Positions 7,918 through 15,314 of a stretch of 27,286 bases of DNA are shown one piece after another (within the stretch, counting starts at the first letter, position 1; each line of letters starts with the position of its first letter). The DNA is from JAITWN01 sp964546765 (lineage in GTDB: Bacteria; Pseudomonadota; Gammaproteobacteria; SZUA-140). Where the stretch lies: positions 1 through 27,286 of the forward strand of contig CAZJKV010000017.1 in NCBI GenBank assembly GCA_964546765.1, given 5' to 3'. A program made the position numbers and the translations under genes. The notes beneath the pieces are model-generated. The model was given only the letters and a program-made list of their open reading frames with translations, searched no databases and was not told the DNA's origin.

Positions 7918-8464
7918 CAGTCGCGCTGTCCTCACAGCTAACCGTTTCGGTCTCACGCTTCAGCCGCCTGTTTTTCAGGATCGCGCTCTCGTTCCAGCGC
8001 CGCAGGAACAGTATCTTCTCGCCTCGTCGCTCGATACACGCCGGACAACTCAGGTAGGCGATATACAGCTCCCGCGGCCGGCAACCCTCGTCGACCAGGC
8101 GCATCTGCATCTCCCTGATCACCTTGTGCCCGGTGCTGAGATTTCCGTGATGCAGCTTGCCCCGCGCCACGAACGGAAACGGCAGGGTCCTGAAGAAACG
8201 GGACGGCGATGACGTGCCGGGTGTGAGCAGGCGCAACAGGCTGCCGCGCAGCATGCCGGTTCGGGTCAACAGCAGGCGCGGCCATGGTTCCTGCATCTCC
8301 ATCCGCTCTATCAGCTGCTGCTGTCTGCCCGCATAGAGGTCGTGCGCGAGCGGCATGTGCATGAACATCGGCATCCGCAGTTCGATGACCGGGCAGCCGC
8401 CGAGATCGACATCCTTGTCATCCCAGTCCGGGTAGATGTCGGGGCAGCCGCACTCAGCGGCCAT
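7853..8464 (-). CDS. Cys-rich soluble protein, unknown family
   Basis: 203 residues with no membrane helix and no signal peptide. Striking features are an N-terminal CGCPDIYPDWDDKDVDLGG (5-23) followed closely by Cys24, a Met/His-rich MPMFMHMPLAHD (31-42), and a C-terminal SCPACIERRGEKILFLRRW (139-157) with a CxxC pair. Cys, His and Met together suggest metal binding. The start overlaps the end of the short CcoN-like gene by 11 bases, so it is coupled to it. The last ~45 codons look low-complexity and overlap the convergent lipoprotein gene by 65 bases. I do not recognise the family; a metal or cofactor role tied to the short CcoN-like protein is inference. Confidence 0.68.
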   Translation of the reverse strand: MAAECGCPDIYPDWDDKDVDLGGCPVIELRMPMFMHMPLAHDLYAGRQQQLIERMEMQEPWPRLLLTRTGMLRGSLLRLLTPGTSSPSRFFRTLPFPFVARGKLHHGNLSTGHKVIREMQMRLVDEGCRPRELYIAYLSCPACIERRGEKILFLRRWNESAILKNRRLKRETETVSCEDSATVRPGSGPAGIAESARDRRNGS

Positions 8465-8966
8465 CTTCCCGGAATATCGAGCGGAAGGTCATCAGCACGT
8501 TCAGGAAAAAGATCCAGAAACCCATGCCCATGATCGTCGCCATGACACTGACCACCGGGGAGTAGTAGCGATGCACCTCGGCCTGGGCGGCCGGATCGGT
8601 CAGGAGCAGGCGGCCCTCGACGATACCGAAGGTGATCAGGGTGCAGTAGAACAGGCTGAGCCCGATCGCGGTCCACCAGAAGGTGTGGTTGAGCAGGCGC
8701 TTCGACCAGACGGGCTTGCCGGAGATCTCCTGGATCAGGTAATAGGTTGTCGCCATCGCCAGGATCACCACGCCGCCGACCAGGTTGACATGCGCATGGG
8801 CGAGCGGATCGATCATGTGGCCGGGACCGGCATGCGGGGTTCCGACCGAGACCAGCCAGGCCCGGACCGGGGGCAGGACCTGGATCACCCCCTGCAGCGT
8901 ACCAACCAGCAGAAAGAACACCGATCCGAACAGAAACTTCATCAGGTCACGATATTTCGGATTCAT
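8454..8966 (-). CDS. Short CcoN-like membrane protein (C-terminal part of heme-copper subunit I only)
   Basis: 170 residues, about four or five helices. The motif LAHAHVNLVGG (55-65) followed by a hydrophobic run and TTYYL matches helix X of CcoN, where the two His bind the low-spin and high-spin hemes (here His57 and His59). The next segment (KPVWSKRLLNHTFWW) matches the following CcoN loop and helix. No CuB His ligands and no cross-link Tyr are present, so it cannot form the usual binuclear centre alone. It could bind heme b as an electron-transfer or sensor subunit. It is coupled to the Cys-rich gene that follows. A homologous short protein is encoded at 22134-22694. The start lacks a good ribosome site. 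Confidence 0.8.
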   Translation of the reverse strand: MNPKYRDLMKFLFGSVFFLLVGTLQGVIQVLPPVRAWLVSVGTPHAGPGHMIDPLAHAHVNLVGGVVILAMATTYYLIQEISGKPVWSKRLLNHTFWWTAIGLSLFYCTLITFGIVEGRLLLTDPAAQAEVHRYYSPVVSVMATIMGMGFWIFFLNVLMTFRSIFREDGR

Positions 8967-9254
8967 AGGCGTATGTCACAGCGCTTCAGGGGCGCGGCCA
9001 TGGCGGGCGCCGAGTTTAGTGTCAGAGATTTGTTTTGTCGCGTGCGGGAGGATCGATGCCGGATATCTGTGATCCGTCGTCAGGAGGCCTGCGGTCCCTT
9101 CGGCACGGGGGGTAGTATATAGACTGCGGCTGTATTATGCACCCGGATACCGGGATCACCCACGTCGGCGGCGACCTGTTCACCGCATGCCGGGCCCGGC
9201 GGCGGCAACGCGCCGACCGCCGGGATGCGGAAACGACATTCGAATCGGTCAGAT
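8967..9254. other. Noncoding stretch left of the scaffold gap
   Basis: No convincing gene in either strand. It should hold the promoter of the minus-strand pair that starts at 8966, but no clear -35/-10 pair was found. Frames reading into the gap have atypical, Arg/Pro-rich translations. Confidence 0.5.
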
Positions 9255-9354
9255 NNNNNNNNNNNNNNNNNNNNNNNNNNNNNNNNNNNNNNNNNNNNNN
9301 NNNNNNNNNNNNNNNNNNNNNNNNNNNNNNNNNNNNNNNNNNNNNNNNNNNNNN
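9255..9354. other. Scaffold gap (100 N)
   Basis: Exactly 100 consecutive N, the usual placeholder for a gap of unknown length. Sequence on the two sides may not be truly adjacent, and any gene or terminator in the gap is hidden. Confidence 0.98.
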
Positions 9355-9359
9355 GACGA

Positions 9360-9440
9360 TCAATCTATGGTGGTGATGGGCAGGAGAACGAAAATCGTAA
9401 ACGCGATGGCGAAGAACAGCATCAGAGGACCCAGTTTCAT
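9360..9440 (-). CDS. 26-residue single-helix membrane protein
   Basis: The frame starts MKLGPLMLFF, continues as a single hydrophobic helix with Phe, Ile and Val, and ends LLPITTID before a TGA only 5 bases from the gap. A strong AAGGAGAG ribosome site lies ~6 bases before the ATG, and a well-spaced promoter lies 127 bases upstream (9567-9594). Family unknown. The pattern (own promoter, hairpin leader, strong ribosome site, one helix) is shared with the small genes at 9816 and 24432. Small oxidase subunits such as CydX, CcoQ or CcoM have comparable size; assignment to that class is inference. Confidence 0.6.
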   Translation of the reverse strand: MKLGPLMLFFAIAFTIFVLLPITTID

Positions 9441-9566
9441 TGCACTCTCTCCTTTCGGTCTGTTACCACGTATCAGAGCCCTTCCGGGGTAATATTGACC
9501 GGAATCGTCAACTACCCGGCCTGGACCGCGCCGGGCGGCATCGGCGGGCCGCTCCCAACTGGTCTT

Positions 9567-9594
9567 ACTATAGCAAAACAGTAGGGTAATACAA
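9567..9594 (-). promoter_or_regulatory. Sigma-70-type promoter for the 26-residue gene
   Basis: On the minus strand TTGTAT is followed after 16 bases by TATAGT, with TGC directly before the -10 (extended -10). The leader to the ATG at 9440 is ~120 bases and contains an inverted repeat CCCGGC / GCCGGG (9515-9520 and 9530-9535). Confidence 0.55.
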
Positions 9595-9651
9595 ACAATC
9601 GAGTACGAAGATCGGATATTCCCGGTGACCCTGGATTGCCCTGGCTACCCC

Positions 9652-9675
9652 CATGAAAAACCGTAGGATTTCATG
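9652..9675. repeat. Inverted repeat between divergent promoters
   Basis: CATGAAA (9652-9658) and TTTCATG (9669-9675) form perfect 7-bp arms around a 10-base spacer. It lies between the divergent promoters of two tiny membrane-protein genes and may be an operator for both or an RNA hairpin; nothing in the sequence decides. Confidence 0.4.
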
Positions 9676-9719
9676 TCTGTCCACGCCACCGGCGCGGCGC
9701 GGGGCGGCCCCGGATGTGG

Positions 9720-9748
9720 TTGCCATTCGGTACGGGATTGGCTATAGT
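9720..9748 (+). promoter_or_regulatory. Sigma-70-type promoter for the 42-residue gene
   Basis: TTGCCA (9720-9725), a 17-base spacer and TATAGT (9743-9748) form a near-consensus promoter. The leader contains a 7-bp GC hairpin (TCCCCCG / CGGGGGA, 9762-9779) about 20 bases before the ribosome site. Confidence 0.7.
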
Positions 9749-9815
9749 CAGGGCTTGATGGTCCCCCGCCAGCGGGGGATTACAACACATGTCAGATACG
9801 GGAGGGGGTGACGGC

Positions 9816-9944
9816 ATGGTCGAGGAACTTGGTATTAATCTGCTGGTGCCGATCTTTGTTTTCAGCATCATCATCGTCGGTTCGATTCTGGTCACCAACA
9901 TGGCGCTTGCCGACCTGAAACGTCGACGCGAGCGCGGAGAATAA
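9816..9944 (+). CDS. 42-residue single-helix membrane protein
   Basis: The protein has an acidic start (MVEELGINLL), one membrane helix at ~8-29 (VPIFVFSIIIVGSILV) and a basic tail (LKRRRERGE), so the C-terminus is probably cytoplasmic. The ATG at 9816 has GGAGGGGG 8-15 bases upstream; an in-frame ATG at 9789 lacks a ribosome site. The gene is a complete single-gene unit: promoter at 9720, leader hairpin, CDS and terminator at 9982. Family not recognised. Confidence 0.75.
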   Translation: MVEELGINLLVPIFVFSIIIVGSILVTNMALADLKRRRERGE

Positions 9945-9981
9945 CCGTCTCTCAAGACGGCGCGTCTCGCCGGTGGTCGGT

Positions 9982-10011
9982 CGATAAAGGGTCCTTGCGG
10001 ACCCTTTATCG
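9982..10011. terminator. Hairpin terminator shared by convergent genes
   Basis: A perfect 13-bp stem (CGATAAAGGGTCC / GGACCCTTTATCG) with loop TTGC. It ends the 42-residue gene on the plus strand, and the minus-strand MFS/spermidine-synthase gene has its TAA inside the right arm. The AT-rich outer stem lets it work in both directions, although neither side has a long T-run. Confidence 0.75.
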
Positions 10012-12669
10012 TATCCGGGGGTCGAGCGGCGCGTACAGACGCAGGTCACCCCGGTAACGCGCCGCCGCCTCCCGATCCCCTGCTTCCGCCTCGAGCCGCC
10101 ACAACTCAACCAAGGCCTCGACGTGATCGGGCCGGATCGCGAGGATGCGCTGCAGTGCCGTGCGCCTGTCGATACCGAGACTGATCCCCTGGTCCAGACT
10201 CGCGTACATCCGGTCGGCGATGTCATAGCTGATCCACCGATCCAGCGGGTTCGCCTCCAGCGCCATGCGCATGAGACGAGCGGCCTCCGAAGGGCGGTTG
10301 CCGAGCGAGGCGGCCCACGCCAGCGTCGCGAGTTCGGTCGCGATATAGGCGGCCTCGAACGCCTCCCGATATTCATCAGGGATCGCGAGTGTCGCGGCGG
10401 CCGCATCGACCGAAGGCCTGTCATCCAGCAGTCGGCCGGTCAGGCGGCCCAGGTCGAAGCCCCTGCCGTAACGCGCCATCGGCAGGCTGAACTCGATCAG
10501 CGGCGCCCACTCGTCCTGGACCGGCCCGTCCTCCAGCGCGATCTCTCCCCAGTATCTCCCGAGCCAGGTCCACAGCCCTTCACCGCCGGTGAGTGCGTTC
10601 CGTTGCACCGCGCCGAGCCATGTCATCCGCTCGATCACCGCGCCGATGTCATGCCCGTCGCCGGTCGTCCCGACCAGCGCGACCCGGAAACCGTCGATAT
10701 AGTACGAGGCGCTGGGAAACACCCGCGCGAAGCTGCGCATGACAATCTCCAGGGACTCGGCGTCAAACTGGTTAAGCGCCAGCCACTGCACGAACACGCC
10801 GTCGTCGGACAGGCGCGCGCGCACGCGGCTGAATTGCTGCAGGGAGAGCAGATTGCTGCGCCCGACCAGGTCCGGGTGGAACAGGTCGCCGACGATGACA
10901 TCGTAGCGGTCGCCAGCGGCACGCAGGTAGCGCCTGGCGTCGTCATGGACGATCCGCGCCTTGTCCATGACGCCGTCGTTGACCGGACCGAAATAGTCGT
11001 GCGCCGCGGCGATCGCGCCCTGGGAAAGTTCCACCGCGACCACCGACAGGTCCGGCAGCGCGAGCGCGCCCGCCGCCGTAATCCCGGTGCCCAGTCCCAG
11101 GAACAGCACGTTTCGCGGGTCGGGATGCAGGATCAGCGGCAGGCGCGCCATGTTCATCTGTGCCGCGACCGCGGCCGGTTCGGTCGACGCCTCCATGCGA
11201 CGCAAATCCGACAACAGCACGCGGTGGCCGTCGGGTTGTGTCACGACATGGGTGATAGACAGCGCGTCCTCGTACACCATGAGATCACGGCTGCCGGCAT
11301 GCTGTCCGGGTAACAGCCGGTTCACCTCGGGCAGGGTAGAGATCGGCCATGAGAATGCAAGCAGCAGCGGCATCGCGAGCCACAATGGTCGCAACGAGGA
11401 CCAGGTCATGCCGAACAGAAACAGCATCACCGCGGCGAGGCAGATCGTCATCGGCGTACCCAGCCACGGGATCAGCAGGAAACCGGCGGCCAGCGCCCCC
11501 AGGGCAGCGCCGGTCGCATTGGCGCCGTATAGCCAGGCGCCGGTCAGATTGCCTCCGGCACCGAGGTGACGCGTCAGCAACGGCAGCCAGGCGCCGAGGA
11601 TAAGCGTCGTCGGCAGTGTCATCAACGCAAGCGCCAACCCCTGGACCCCGAGTGCAGTGCCGAGCGACGCGAAATCCGCGCCGTCCGCCCACGCCGCGAG
11701 CCAGGGCAGGCCGGCGAGACTGAGCAGCGCCGTCAGGCCCGCCGCGAGCGGAAAGATATTCAGGCCCGCCGCGAGCGGGATGCGTCGCACCGCCAGGCTT
11801 CCGATCCCGATACCGGCCAGAAAGACGCACAGGATGATGGCCAGCACATATTCCGTGCGAAGCAGGATCATGCCGAAGAGCCGGGTCCATCCGACCTGAA
11901 GGATCAGCGCCGCGGCGCCGATGCCGGCGTAGGGCAACAGCGCCGCCCACGGTGGACGCGCCCCGGACGCGGACGCGGTATCGCCCTTGTCGAACTCGTG
12001 ATTCACCGACCACGAGACCGAGAGCGCCGCGACCGCGACCGCCAGGCCGAGCACGGCGACGAGTTGCAGCGCCACCGCCCATCCCAGCACGGGCAGGAGC
12101 AACAGCGGGACGACCGCGCCCGTCGCGCCGCCGAGCGTATTCAGACCGTACACCGACACGATCGTCACCCGGGTGTTTTCGAAGTACCTCAGCACCAGCG
12201 GGAAACCGACACCGAGCGCGAGCGCCGGCAGAAACAGGATCAGGAACGAGACGATACCCTGCAGCAGGAACCAGGTCGCGAGCGGCGCATCGATAGCGAT
12301 CGCGCCGAGCATGCGGTCGACGGTCTCGAACAGCCACGGCATCGACAGCGCGAACGCCGCGACGCCCCCCTCGAGCAGCGCGAACAGCGTCAGCGGCCGG
12401 GAAAATCTTCGCACCGACCAGGCCCCGAGCAGGCCGCCAGCCCCGAGCCCGGACATGAAGGCGACCAGTGTGACGACGACGCCGAAGTTGCTGACGCCGA
12501 ACTGCACGGAAAGCATGCGCACCCACAGGACTTCGTAGGCGACGCCGGTGACGCCGGACAGGAAGTAGACCCCGAGCAGCAGCCACGTCCACCCGCCGCC
12601 CGCGGCCGGCGTCACGCCCGTGCGCGGGGTATCAGAAAGGGAAGAACCAGACGATGGCGGTGACGGCAT
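10006..12669 (-). CDS. Fused MFS-like transporter / spermidine synthase-fold protein
   Basis: 887 residues. Residues ~28-440 carry about 12-14 membrane helices with the internal repeat seen in the fused MFS/spermidine synthase family (SGVTGVAYEVLWVRML near 38, QVGWTRLFGMILLRTEY near 258). Residues ~460-700 form a SpeE-type Rossmann methyltransferase fold: LGLGTG (524-529), VAVELS (544-549), an acidic DDAR (577-580) and GDLFHP (594-599). The last ~150 residues look like TPR-type helices (RPSEAARLMRMALEANPLD). Whether it makes a polyamine is unknown; many members have no proven reaction. The ATG at 12669 overlaps the previous gene by 38 bases; a GTG at 12615 would avoid that and keep all domains. 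It is the last gene of the minus-strand respiratory cluster and ends in a terminator hairpin. Confidence 0.85.
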   Translation of the reverse strand: MPSPPSSGSSLSDTPRTGVTPAAGGGWTWLLLGVYFLSGVTGVAYEVLWVRMLSVQFGVSNFGVVVTLVAFMSGLGAGGLLGAWSVRRFSRPLTLFALLEGGVAAFALSMPWLFETVDRMLGAIAIDAPLATWFLLQGIVSFLILFLPALALGVGFPLVLRYFENTRVTIVSVYGLNTLGGATGAVVPLLLLPVLGWAVALQLVAVLGLAVAVAALSVSWSVNHEFDKGDTASASGARPPWAALLPYAGIGAAALILQVGWTRLFGMILLRTEYVLAIILCVFLAGIGIGSLAVRRIPLAAGLNIFPLAAGLTALLSLAGLPWLAAWADGADFASLGTALGVQGLALALMTLPTTLILGAWLPLLTRHLGAGGNLTGAWLYGANATGAALGALAAGFLLIPWLGTPMTICLAAVMLFLFGMTWSSLRPLWLAMPLLLAFSWPISTLPEVNRLLPGQHAGSRDLMVYEDALSITHVVTQPDGHRVLLSDLRRMEASTEPAAVAAQMNMARLPLILHPDPRNVLFLGLGTGITAAGALALPDLSVVAVELSQGAIAAAHDYFGPVNDGVMDKARIVHDDARRYLRAAGDRYDVIVGDLFHPDLVGRSNLLSLQQFSRVRARLSDDGVFVQWLALNQFDAESLEIVMRSFARVFPSASYYIDGFRVALVGTTGDGHDIGAVIERMTWLGAVQRNALTGGEGLWTWLGRYWGEIALEDGPVQDEWAPLIEFSLPMARYGRGFDLGRLTGRLLDDRPSVDAAAATLAIPDEYREAFEAAYIATELATLAWAASLGNRPSEAARLMRMALEANPLDRWISYDIADRMYASLDQGISLGIDRRTALQRILAIRPDHVEALVELWRLEAEAGDREAAARYRGDLRLYAPLDPRIR

Positions 12670-13012
12670 GGACGATGGCGAGGAATACGCTGATCCCGGC
12701 GAATATCATATGGGCCAGAAACACCTGCTTTCCGAACACCACCATCGCCACTCCGAGCAAGGCCGCCGTAATGATTGTTATGAGCAGCACGAAGCCCATC
12801 AGGAACAAGATCTGGTGCTTGCGTTTCTCGCTTATCTCGACGATGTCGCTGACCACGATCTCGGCCTCGGTGAACCCACGCAGGACGTCGAATGGTTTTT
12901 CATCGTCATCGGCACGGACGTGGCTGGCCGCCGCCATGCCGACGACCAGCGTCAGCAGGAGACACACTATCCAGATAAAGGATATGCCCTTTCTGCCTGC
13001 CAGCGCCGTCAT
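12632..13012 (-). CDS. Three-helix membrane protein of the oxidase cluster, possible heme-binding
   Basis: 126 residues. An N-terminal hydrophobic segment (11-30, perhaps a cleaved signal ending near SHVRA) leads to an acidic stretch (DDDEKPFD) and two helices (~67-92 and ~100-123). His66 opens the second helix (KRKHQILF), His101 opens the third (LAHMIF) and His115 is inside it (IVHAV). His in such places recalls small b-type cytochromes, but the pairing is not clear enough to call heme binding. The start overlaps the previous gene by 4 bases (ATGA), so it is coupled. Family unknown. Confidence 0.72.
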   Translation of the reverse strand: MTALAGRKGISFIWIVCLLLTLVVGMAAASHVRADDDEKPFDVLRGFTEAEIVVSDIVEISEKRKHQILFLMGFVLLITIITAALLGVAMVVFGKQVFLAHMIFAGISVFLAIVHAVTAIVWFFPF

Positions 13013-13260
13013 CGGTGACCGGCATTATTGTCGTTGTCGTCCGGTGGTTCGTCGGCTCCGTCAGACGTGTCGGCAAAGCGCCAGTACATGATCGCCATCA
13101 GGATCAGCGGCACCATGACCAGGGGGAGAAGAAATATGAATATCATCCACGGCGTGTTGATGCTGACGGTCAGCCAACGGTAGCTGTCGAACGCATGCGC
13201 AGACTGGGATTGCACCAGCAGCAGCAGGAACATCGCGTATGGAAAACAGGCCTTGATCAT
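13009..13260 (-). CDS. Small membrane protein with signal peptide
   Basis: 83 residues: a signal peptide with probable cleavage after AHA (~20-22), a short periplasmic part containing two Trp (YRWLTVSINTPW), a membrane helix at ~39-60 and an Asp/Asn-rich cytoplasmic tail (DEPPDDNDNN). It overlaps both neighbours by 4 bases (ATGA at each end), so it belongs to a tightly coupled operon. Not recognised; probably an accessory subunit or assembly factor of the oxidase. Confidence 0.72.
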   Translation of the reverse strand: MIKACFPYAMFLLLLVQSQSAHAFDSYRWLTVSINTPWMIFIFLLPLVMVPLILMAIMYWRFADTSDGADEPPDDNDNNAGHR

Positions 13261-14321
13261 TCCGCGTCCCCGGCGATCCTGAATCCGAAAAAGTCAGATG
13301 CGTAGTTCGGCAGTGAGAAATTCCGGTGGAAGGCCGATGTCGAGAACGGGTCGCTCTTCCACGATCCTCCGCGCAGGACCTTGTAGCGCTCGTTCGTCGG
13401 AACGAACTCGGCGACCGACATCGAGCGCAGCGAAGCGGAATCCGGTATCGCCGGCAGGCTCGCGTAGAACATGTGCTCCGGCGCCGGCGAGCCCGGATAA
13501 GGCAGGAAATCGTCGTCGATCCACTCGCTGACGTTACCCGCCATATCCATCACGCCGTACGGACTCGCGCCGTCATCATACAGCGTCACTTCAGTCGTCG
13601 ATCCTACACGATAATAGGTATTGAGGCGACCCGGATCCATGCGGTTGCCCCAGGGCCAGCGCAGGCCTTCCGGGCCCCTCGCGGCTCGCTCCCACTCCGC
13701 CTCCGTCGGCAGCCGCATGCCGGCCCATTCCGCGTATTTCCTCGCATGAAACCACGAGACCATCGTCACCGGATGAAGCTCGAACCCCTTGGGAACCTTC
13801 CCGTGGAACCAGTGCGAGGGCGGCCGCTCATTGGTCGCCGCGATAAAGCGTGCATACTGGGCGTTGGTGACCGGATATTTCGAGATCCTGTAGGCGGTCA
13901 TCTCGACAATGTGCTCAGGCTGGTTCTGCACGTCTGCACGCGGCATGTTCGTACCCAGCGCATAGGGACCGGCCGGGATCTCGATCATCGTGTCGATCTC
14001 GCGCCATTGCTCGGGTGTCAGCAACGCCTCCACCTCTTCGACGGTATAAGCGCTGGCGAGACCGGGCATGTACTGGTGCTCGATCTCGATGAACAGGTCC
14101 TGGCCCGCGGCGCGCAGACGTTTCTTCTCCTCCGAAAGATCGTAGGTCACCTTGCTGCGCATGTCGTTCATGCGATTCTCGCCGAGCTTCAATACATGCA
14201 GCGTGCCGCCTATGAAGGTGATCACCATGCATGTGACAAAGGTTGCCGCCATGTATTTCTTGCGGATGCTGACCTGCCGTTTGTCACGCAGGACCCGTTG
14301 TGGTGTGTAGCTGATGCTCAT
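13257..14321 (-). CDS. Membrane-anchored SUMF1/FGE-fold protein without catalytic Cys (NirV-like)
   Basis: 354 residues: an N-terminal membrane anchor at ~24-44, a helical linker (60-105), then a formylglycine-generating-enzyme-type domain at ~112-352. Family marks are IPAGPYALGT (115-124), YPVTNAQYARF (149-159), MRLPTEAEWERAAR (202-215), YGVMDMAGNVSEW (255-267), VLRGGSW (315-321) and FFGFRIA (344-350). After RGGSW, active FGEs have two Cys; here the stretch is KSDPFSTSAFHRNF with none, and the only Cys (31) is in the anchor. So it should not oxidise Cys to formylglycine. NirV proteins next to nitrite reductases use the same fold with unknown function. The domain is probably periplasmic. ATGA overlaps couple it to both neighbours. 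Confidence 0.88.
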   Translation of the reverse strand: MSISYTPQRVLRDKRQVSIRKKYMAATFVTCMVITFIGGTLHVLKLGENRMNDMRSKVTYDLSEEKKRLRAAGQDLFIEIEHQYMPGLASAYTVEEVEALLTPEQWREIDTMIEIPAGPYALGTNMPRADVQNQPEHIVEMTAYRISKYPVTNAQYARFIAATNERPPSHWFHGKVPKGFELHPVTMVSWFHARKYAEWAGMRLPTEAEWERAARGPEGLRWPWGNRMDPGRLNTYYRVGSTTEVTLYDDGASPYGVMDMAGNVSEWIDDDFLPYPGSPAPEHMFYASLPAIPDSASLRSMSVAEFVPTNERYKVLRGGSWKSDPFSTSAFHRNFSLPNYASDFFGFRIAGDAE

Positions 14322-14830
14322 TGTTCAGAACCCTTCGCTATCTCGCCCCGCGCCCCCGGCTCAGGAGCGACCTCTTCGTACTTGCGGTGCAGCTTGTGCA
14401 GATTGTGACGCGCGGTACGTCCGTAGGTCTTCTTGACCATGACCTCGCCGATGACGCCGCCGATGGTCGCGAACTCGACGCAGAGGATCACGACGAAGAT
14501 CCAGTACCCGATCGGCAGAATCAGGGAGCCGTCGTCCGGCGTGGTGCCATATACCTGGTAATACGATACCGAGTGGACGATCAGGGCGGGAAGATGGGCG
14601 AGTATCTTGCCGCCGAGGCCGTAGATCAGCGACACGACGATGCCTCCGACGAACGGGACGAAAAACAGCGTCAGCACCCATTGAGGCGTGTATGTCGCCG
14701 GTCCGAAGTAATACTCCAGATCGACGCCGAGCAGCCGCCCCCCCGCATATACCACGATCGCACCGGCGGCGACCGCCACCGAAGCGACGCCGAAGTCCAT
14801 CAGCCGGTTCTTCAGCCTTTGCCTATTCAT
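14318..14830 (-). CDS. Four-helix membrane protein of the oxidase cluster
   Basis: 170 residues with helices at about 12-32, 47-70, 76-95 and 104-128, and a basic cytoplasmic tail (KKTYGRTARHNLHKLHRKYEE). A short acidic/aromatic loop (GVDLEYYFGPATYTPQ) joins helices 1 and 2. Its start overlaps the cytochrome c stop by 8 bases and its end overlaps the SUMF1 gene by 4. No heme or metal motif. Family not recognised; context suggests a structural or assembly subunit. Confidence 0.75.
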   Translation of the reverse strand: MNRQRLKNRLMDFGVASVAVAAGAIVVYAGGRLLGVDLEYYFGPATYTPQWVLTLFFVPFVGGIVVSLIYGLGGKILAHLPALIVHSVSYYQVYGTTPDDGSLILPIGYWIFVVILCVEFATIGGVIGEVMVKKTYGRTARHNLHKLHRKYEEVAPEPGARGEIAKGSEQ

Positions 14831-15314
14831 CTTCCGGTCGATAATCCAGTCCCGTCAGGACCTCGTATTCTGCGCGCTTGATCTCCTCGAGATACCAGTC
14901 CTCGACCTTGAGGCTGGCGAGGTAGGCCGCCAGCAGGCGCCGCTCGTCCTCCGGCAGGTGCGCGTACGAGGGCATCCGGTATTCCGCCTTGAGTCGCGAA
15001 GGCAGAATGGATTGTGGATCCTGCGTGGACAGGTAGTCATACAGCCAATCCTCTGTCTTGAGCGATCCTATGCCGTCCAGGGCCGGCGCCGGCACGCTCT
15101 GGATCCAGTTACGCACCAGCCACAGCGTATGGCAATTGGAGCAGTCATGTCGCTTGTATATCGACTCCGCCGCTACCTGGGCATCACGCGGGAGCGTGGT
15201 GTAAAAAGGTATCCCGGGATCTGGCTCACCAGTCTCCAGCATGCCCTTGAAGGTCGCAAACCCCACGACCAGGACGGCGATGGCGATATAGATGTTTCTC
15301 TCACCGGTTCGCAT
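14823..15314 (-). CDS. Membrane-anchored monoheme cytochrome c
   Basis: 163 residues: an N-terminal helix (8-24) as anchor, then a periplasmic cytochrome c domain with CSNCH (Cys58, Cys61, His62) and a probable Met114 sixth ligand in YRMPSYAHL. The stretch LDGIGS (79-84) and the C-terminal LPEDERRLLAAYLASL helix are shared with the cytochrome at 22717-23289. It overlaps the CcoS-like gene by 14 bases and the next gene by 8. With no CcoP in the cluster, it is a good candidate for the electron donor to the CcoO-like subunit. Confidence 0.88.
   Translation of the reverse strand: MRTGERNIYIAIAVLVVGFATFKGMLETGEPDPGIPFYTTLPRDAQVAAESIYKRHDCSNCHTLWLVRNWIQSVPAPALDGIGSLKTEDWLYDYLSTQDPQSILPSRLKAEYRMPSYAHLPEDERRLLAAYLASLKVEDWYLEEIKRAEYEVLTGLDYRPEDE

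Noticed and set aside
11566..12663. 365-codon plus-strand frame opposite the MFS/spermidine synthase gene
   Set aside because: Arg/Gln/Asp-rich low-complexity translation with no domain; shadow of a real gene.
13257..14321. Active formylglycine-generating enzyme
   Set aside because: Both catalytic Cys positions lack Cys.
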